A DNA stretch of 64,000 nt from Pigmentiphaga sp. NML080357 (GTDB lineage: Bacteria > Pseudomonadota > Gammaproteobacteria > Burkholderiales > Burkholderiaceae_B): positions 310,001 to 374,000 of the forward strand of contig NZ_NINW01000049.1 of assembly GCF_002188465.1 (NCBI RefSeq), read 5' to 3'. A program made the translations under genes and the position numbers. Below, one piece after another: positions 60,604-64,000 of this stretch. The notes under the pieces were generated by a model that saw only the letters and a list, made by a program, of their open reading frames with translations, ran no database searches and had not been told where the DNA came from. Position 1 is the stretch's first letter, and each line of letters opens with the position of its first letter.

Positions 60604-61662
60604 TCAGGCCGGGACGCGGAACCGGAGGACGCCGTCGGCGCCGGTTTCGCGGCTCACCACGCCCTGGTAGTAGAGCATGTGGAGATGGGCGATGGCCTCG
60701 CCCAGCGCGAAGGTCATCTGGTGCAGGTCGAGCTTGCGCTTGAACAGTACCGGCACGATGTCGTAGGCCGACTTGGCCTGGCCGGTACAGGCTTCCTTGA
60801 CCCGCGAGAGGTGGTCGGCATGGTGGGCATGCTGCTGGGCGATGCGCGTATGGATGCCGACGAAGGGCCGGCCATGCGAGGGCAGCACCAGCGCGTCGGC
60901 CGGCACGTGGGCGTAGCCGCCGAGGGAATCCAGGTAGAGCTGCAGCGGGTTGCTTTCCGGATCGATGTCGGTGACGCTGACGTTGGTGGAGATGCGCGGC
61001 AGCACCATGTCGCCGGAGATGACGATGTTCAGCTCCTTGCAGTACAGCGAGATGTGCTCCGGGGCATGGCCGTAGCCGGCGATGGCCTGCCATTCGTGGC
61101 CGCCGATGCGCAGCACGTCGCGGTCCATGATGCGGTTGAAGTGCGCCGGCACCTGGGGCACGAGCTGGGGATAGTAGCGGGTGCGGGCGCGTACGCCGGC
61201 CAGCGCCTCGGGGTCGGTCATGCCGTTGCGCTCGAAATGGGCCGCCATCCGCTCGCCGCCGGAAATGGCCTTGCCTTCCACGAACAAGTGGGCCGTGAGG
61301 AAGTCGGTGGCGCTCATCTGCAGCGGCACGCCCCATTTCTCGGTCAGCCAGTGGGCCAGGCCGATGTGGTCGGGATGCATGTGGGTGACGATGACCCGCA
61401 CCACCGGCAGCCCGTCGAGCTGGGTGGCGAACACTTGCTCCCACAGCGCCTTCACTTCGTCGCGCGCGATGCCGCAGTCGACGATGGTCCAGCCGTCGCG
61501 TCCCTCGAAACGGTCCCGCAGCAGCCACAGGTTGATGTGGTCCAGGGCGAAGGGCAGCGGCATGCGGATCCAGCGTATGCCGGGCGCGACCTCGATCGCC
61601 GCGCCGGCTTCGGGCAGCGTGTCGCCCAGCGGGTATTTCAGTTCGTGTTCGAGAGGATTCAT
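60604..61662 (-). CDS. MBL-fold metallo-hydrolase
   Basis: 352 aa from ATG 61662 (MNPLEHELKYPLGDTLPEAG); longer upstream frames overlap the thiolase gene antisense and are rejected. The beta-lactamase-fold motif is VIVTHMHPDHIGLAHWLTEK, with later metal ligands in GYGHAPEHISLY, VISGDMVLPRI and LPSHGRPFVGIHTR. A C-terminal winged-helix-like LACTB2-type end follows. Such enzymes often act as thioesterases or hydrolases of small esters. It is divergent from the thiolase gene, about 200 bp apart. Confidence 0.88.
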   Translation of the reverse strand: MNPLEHELKYPLGDTLPEAGAAIEVAPGIRWIRMPLPFALDHINLWLLRDRFEGRDGWTIVDCGIARDEVKALWEQVFATQLDGLPVVRVIVTHMHPDHIGLAHWLTEKWGVPLQMSATDFLTAHLFVEGKAISGGERMAAHFERNGMTDPEALAGVRARTRYYPQLVPQVPAHFNRIMDRDVLRIGGHEWQAIAGYGHAPEHISLYCKELNIVISGDMVLPRISTNVSVTDIDPESNPLQLYLDSLGGYAHVPADALVLPSHGRPFVGIHTRIAQQHAHHADHLSRVKEACTGQAKSAYDIVPVLFKRKLDLHQMTFALGEAIAHLHMLYYQGVVSRETGADGVLRFRVPA

Positions 61663-61860
61663 GACGGGTCCGGGGTGCCTGGCCGGTTTTGGGCGGCCCC
61701 GCGTGCGGGGGACTAAAATGGGCAGGCAACTTGTTGGTAAATTACAGCTAGTGTACCCATTGCCCGGCAGGCGCCCTCCCGGCCGGCTCGAGCCGCGCCG
61801 CTGCACACCATCCGCGCGCCCCATGTGGCGCCTGCCGTTTTCCAGAACCAGGAGTCGAAG

Positions 61861-63042
61861 ATGTCGGATCCCGTAGTCATCGTATCGGTCGCCCGCACCC
61901 CCATGGGTGCCATGCTGGGCGAACTCTCCGGATTGTCCGCCAACCAGCTGGGGGCGGTCGCCATCAAGGCTGCGGTCGAGCGCGCGGGCCTCAAGCCCGA
62001 GCAGATCCAGGAAGTGATCATGGGCAACGTGCTGCAGGCCGGCCAGGGCCAGGCGCCCGCCCGCCAGGCCGCCCTTGGCGCCGGGCTGCCGCTGCCGGTG
62101 GGCTGCTCCACCATCAACAAGATGTGCGGCTCCGGCATGAAGGCCGCGATGCTGGCGCACGACCTGCTCGTGGCCGGCAGCGTCCAGGTCGCCGTGGCCG
62201 GCGGCATGGAGAGCATGACCAACGCCCCCTACCTGGTTCCCAAGGGGCGCCAGGGCTACCGCTACGGCCACGCCACCATGTACGACCACATGGCGCTGGA
62301 CGGCCTGGAAGACGCCTACGACCGTGGCCGCGCCATGGGCGTGTTCGCCGAGGAATGCGCCGCCAAGTACCAGTTCACCCGCGAGCAGCAGGACGCCTAT
62401 GCGCTCGAGTCGCTGCGCCGCGCCAAGGCCGCCAACGAGGACGGCAGCTTCGAATGGGAGATCGCGCCCGTCACCGTGGCCGATCGCAAGGGCGAGAAGG
62501 TCATCGCCCGCGACGAGGCGCCCTTCAAGGCCATGCCCGAGAAGATCCCGACCCTCAAGCCCGCGTTCAAGAAAGACGGCACCGTTACCGCCGCCAACGC
62601 TTCGTCCATTTCCGACGGCGCCGCCGCCTTGGTGATGATGCGCGCCTCCACCGCCGAGAAGCTCGGCGTCAAGCCGCTGGCCCGGGTGGTCGCGCACGCC
62701 GAGCATTCGCAGGAGCCGCAGTGGTTCACCACCGCGCCGGTGGGGGCGCTGGCCGCGCTGTTCGCCAAGACCGGCTGGAAGGCGGAAGACGTCGACCTCT
62801 ACGAGATCAACGAAGCTTTCGCCGTCGTGACCATGGCCGCCATGACCGAACACAAGCTGCCGCACGAGAAAGTCAACGTGCACGGCGGGGCGACCGCGCT
62901 GGGCCACCCCATCGGTGCGAGCGGCGCGCGGCTGATCGCGACCCTGCTCGGCGCCATGCGCCAGCGCAAGGTCAAGCGCGGCGTGGCGTCGCTGTGCATC
63001 GGCGGCGGCGAGGCCACCGCCATGGCCTTCGAGCTGCTCTGA
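61861..63042 (+). CDS. Acetyl-CoA acetyltransferase (thiolase)
   Basis: 393 aa from ATG 61861, with CAGGAGTCGAAG before it. The acyl-accepting Cys is in STINKMCGSGMKAAMLAHDL (about 90), the general bases in HGGATALGHPIGASGARLIA and the closing CIGGGEATAMAFELL. It could be a biosynthetic or degradative acetoacetyl-CoA thiolase or a beta-ketoadipyl-CoA thiolase; sequence alone favours the biosynthetic type. The following IclR gene starts 13 bp after the stop. Confidence 0.95.
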   Translation: MSDPVVIVSVARTPMGAMLGELSGLSANQLGAVAIKAAVERAGLKPEQIQEVIMGNVLQAGQGQAPARQAALGAGLPLPVGCSTINKMCGSGMKAAMLAHDLLVAGSVQVAVAGGMESMTNAPYLVPKGRQGYRYGHATMYDHMALDGLEDAYDRGRAMGVFAEECAAKYQFTREQQDAYALESLRRAKAANEDGSFEWEIAPVTVADRKGEKVIARDEAPFKAMPEKIPTLKPAFKKDGTVTAANASSISDGAAALVMMRASTAEKLGVKPLARVVAHAEHSQEPQWFTTAPVGALAALFAKTGWKAEDVDLYEINEAFAVVTMAAMTEHKLPHEKVNVHGGATALGHPIGASGARLIATLLGAMRQRKVKRGVASLCIGGGEATAMAFELL

Positions 63043-63055
63043 GCGCCAGGGCTGC

Positions 63056-63922
63056 ATGACGCAACACGCAGCGGCCGGCGGCAAGCCGGCCGGACGGGGC
63101 GCGAGCGCCGGCCCGGCGGACCGGCCCGTCGCCGGCGCCAGCCAGGCGGGCGACGCGGTCAAGCCCAGCGACGCCTACGTGCAGTCGTTCGCGCGGGGGC
63201 TCGCGGTCATCCGCGCGTTCAATGCCGAGCGCCCCGCCATGACGCTGACCGAGGTCGCCGATGCCGCGGGACTGACGCGGGCGGGCGCGCGCCGTATCCT
63301 GCTGACCTTGGTGCAACTGGGCTACGTGGTCGCCGAGGGGCGCCTGTTCCGGCTGACGCCCCGCATCCTGGAGCTCGGCTTCGCCTACCTTACCTCCATG
63401 CCGTTCTGGGACCTGGCCGAGCCCATCATGGAGGAACTGGCCAACGAGGCGCACCAGTCCTGTTCCGCAACGGTGCTCGACGGCACGGACATCGTCTACG
63501 TGCTGCGCATTCCCACCGGCCGCATCATGTCCATCAACCTCGGCATAGGCAGCCGCCTGCCGGCCTATTGCTCGGCCATGGGGCGAGTGCTGCTGGCCGG
63601 GCTGGCCGACGAGGAAATCGAGGCGGTGCTGGCCCGCTCCGAGCTGCGCGCCCACACGCCGCTGACCGTGACCGATCCCGTCCGGCTCAAGGAGGCCATC
63701 CTCAAGGTGCGCCAGCAAGGCTGGTCGCTGGTGGACCGCGAACTGGAGACGGGCCTGGTCGCCATCGCCGCGCCCATCCGCGATCGCAGCGGGCGCACCG
63801 TCGCGGCGCTGAACCTGAGCGGGCAGGCGCACCGCATCACCGCGCGGCAGATGCAGGACGACCTGCTGCCCCTGCTGTGCCGGGCCGCCGAGCGCATTAA
63901 CGATTTGATGAAGCGCGTGTAA
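63056..63922 (+). CDS. IclR-family regulator (PcaR/PcaU/PobR type)
   Basis: 288 aa with a long flexible N-terminus (about 40 residues). The helix-turn-helix reads MTLTEVADAAGLTRAGARRI and LLTLVQLGYVVAEGRLFRLT. The effector domain (SCSATVLDGTDIVYVLRIPT, SINLGIGSRLPAYCSAMGRV) matches the beta-ketoadipate regulators PcaR, PcaU and PobR. This suggests that the genes downstream, beyond the window, are protocatechuate or related catabolic genes. It probably shares a transcript with the thiolase gene. Confidence 0.92.
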   Translation: MTQHAAAGGKPAGRGASAGPADRPVAGASQAGDAVKPSDAYVQSFARGLAVIRAFNAERPAMTLTEVADAAGLTRAGARRILLTLVQLGYVVAEGRLFRLTPRILELGFAYLTSMPFWDLAEPIMEELANEAHQSCSATVLDGTDIVYVLRIPTGRIMSINLGIGSRLPAYCSAMGRVLLAGLADEEIEAVLARSELRAHTPLTVTDPVRLKEAILKVRQQGWSLVDRELETGLVAIAAPIRDRSGRTVAALNLSGQAHRITARQMQDDLLPLLCRAAERINDLMKRV

Positions 63923-63963
63923 CCTTGGAAGACTCTGCCTACGCCTTGCTTCCGGGAGCGCCG

Positions 63964-64000
63964 ATGAACGAGCCATACCCGTGTGCGCCGCTGATACGCG
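63964..64000 (+). CDS. Possible start of the next gene (partial)
   Basis: ATG 63964 opens a frame MNEPYPCAPLIR to the window end. A CGGGAGC ribosome-site-like sequence lies 7 bp upstream. Twelve residues cannot identify the product. Confidence 0.3.
   Translation, partial: MNEPYPCAPLIR

Noticed and set aside
60604-63162. Very long minus-strand open frame covering the MBL gene and the thiolase region
   Set aside because: Beyond the MBL protein start at 61662 the extension is antisense to the thiolase gene and has no protein-like features; it arises from high GC in the wobble positions.

Overview
The window is GC-rich, tightly packed DNA from a betaproteobacterium, most like Bordetella, Achromobacter or another Alcaligenaceae. 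The evidence is two Bug/TctC-type tripartite-tricarboxylate binding proteins, a Bordetella-style porin, a TorF-glnK-amtB nitrogen locus, a gshB-linked partial PTS, a metX-metW pair behind a SAM-II riboswitch, and many LysR/AraC/IclR/GntR regulators next to catabolic genes. No rRNA, tRNA or CRISPR array was seen. The assignment rests on gene content only.

Layout. (1) 1-3.3 kb: 3' part of an aromatic-acid operon with a TphB/PdxA-type dehydrogenase, a class III extradiol dioxygenase, a carboxymuconolactone-decarboxylase-like protein and a ring-cleavage-product hydrolase. It looks less GC-rich than the rest and ends at a scrap zone (3.2-4.3 kb) with a broken AraC gene, two decayed IS66-type ends, an IS66 transposase tail and a BrnA antitoxin tail. 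(2) 4.3-7.2 kb: a GNAT-Rnk fusion protein and an ABC exporter, both on the minus strand. (3) 7.4-18.9 kb: phenol hydroxylase dmpKLMNOPQ behind a near-perfect sigma-54 promoter, then a porin, catechol 2,3-dioxygenase, a GlcG-like protein, YciI, a Bug protein, acetaldehyde dehydrogenase and 4-hydroxy-2-oxovalerate aldolase. The intermediate meta-pathway enzymes are absent here. (4) 18.9-24 kb: HipBA with three operators exactly 26 bp apart, a broken alkylsulfatase with a broken divergent LysR gene, a DUF2231 membrane protein and an amidohydrolase lipoprotein. (5) 24.3-27.6 kb: ubiK, then torF-glnK-amtB with a sigma-54-like promoter. (6) 27.8-33.6 kb: GntR regulator and a complete branched-chain-amino-acid-type ABC transporter (LivKHMGF). 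(7) 33.6-36.2 kb: an ECF41 sigma factor, a LysR gene behind an ECF41-type promoter, and an AhpD/CMD-like protein. (8) 36.3-39.1 kb: a lipoprotein hydrolase whose upstream region carries a complete IS407-group IS3 element.

(9) 39.3-45 kb: ABC exporter, esterase, guanine deaminase and a soluble double-PAS chemoreceptor. (10) 45.3-48.7 kb: gshB, EIIA-Man, HPr and EI. (11) 48.8-52.8 kb: solo LuxR regulator, SAM-II riboswitch, metX, metW and a membrane metallophosphoesterase. (12) 52.8-54.9 kb: EamA transporter, AraC regulator and an I78-type inhibitor lipoprotein. (13) 54.9-59.8 kb: LysR regulator divergent from a Bug protein, then an iron alcohol dehydrogenase and an aldehyde dehydrogenase. (14) 59.9-64 kb: DUF502 protein, MBL hydrolase, thiolase and IclR regulator.

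Working together: phenol is hydroxylated to catechol (DmpK-P), cleaved in the meta position (C23O, DmpB) and, after steps not encoded near these genes, finished by DmpG and DmpF to pyruvate and acetyl-CoA. The hydrolase of the first operon could supply one missing step. An intergenic GC-rich palindromic repeat recurs at least four times, once inside the phenol hydroxylase operon.
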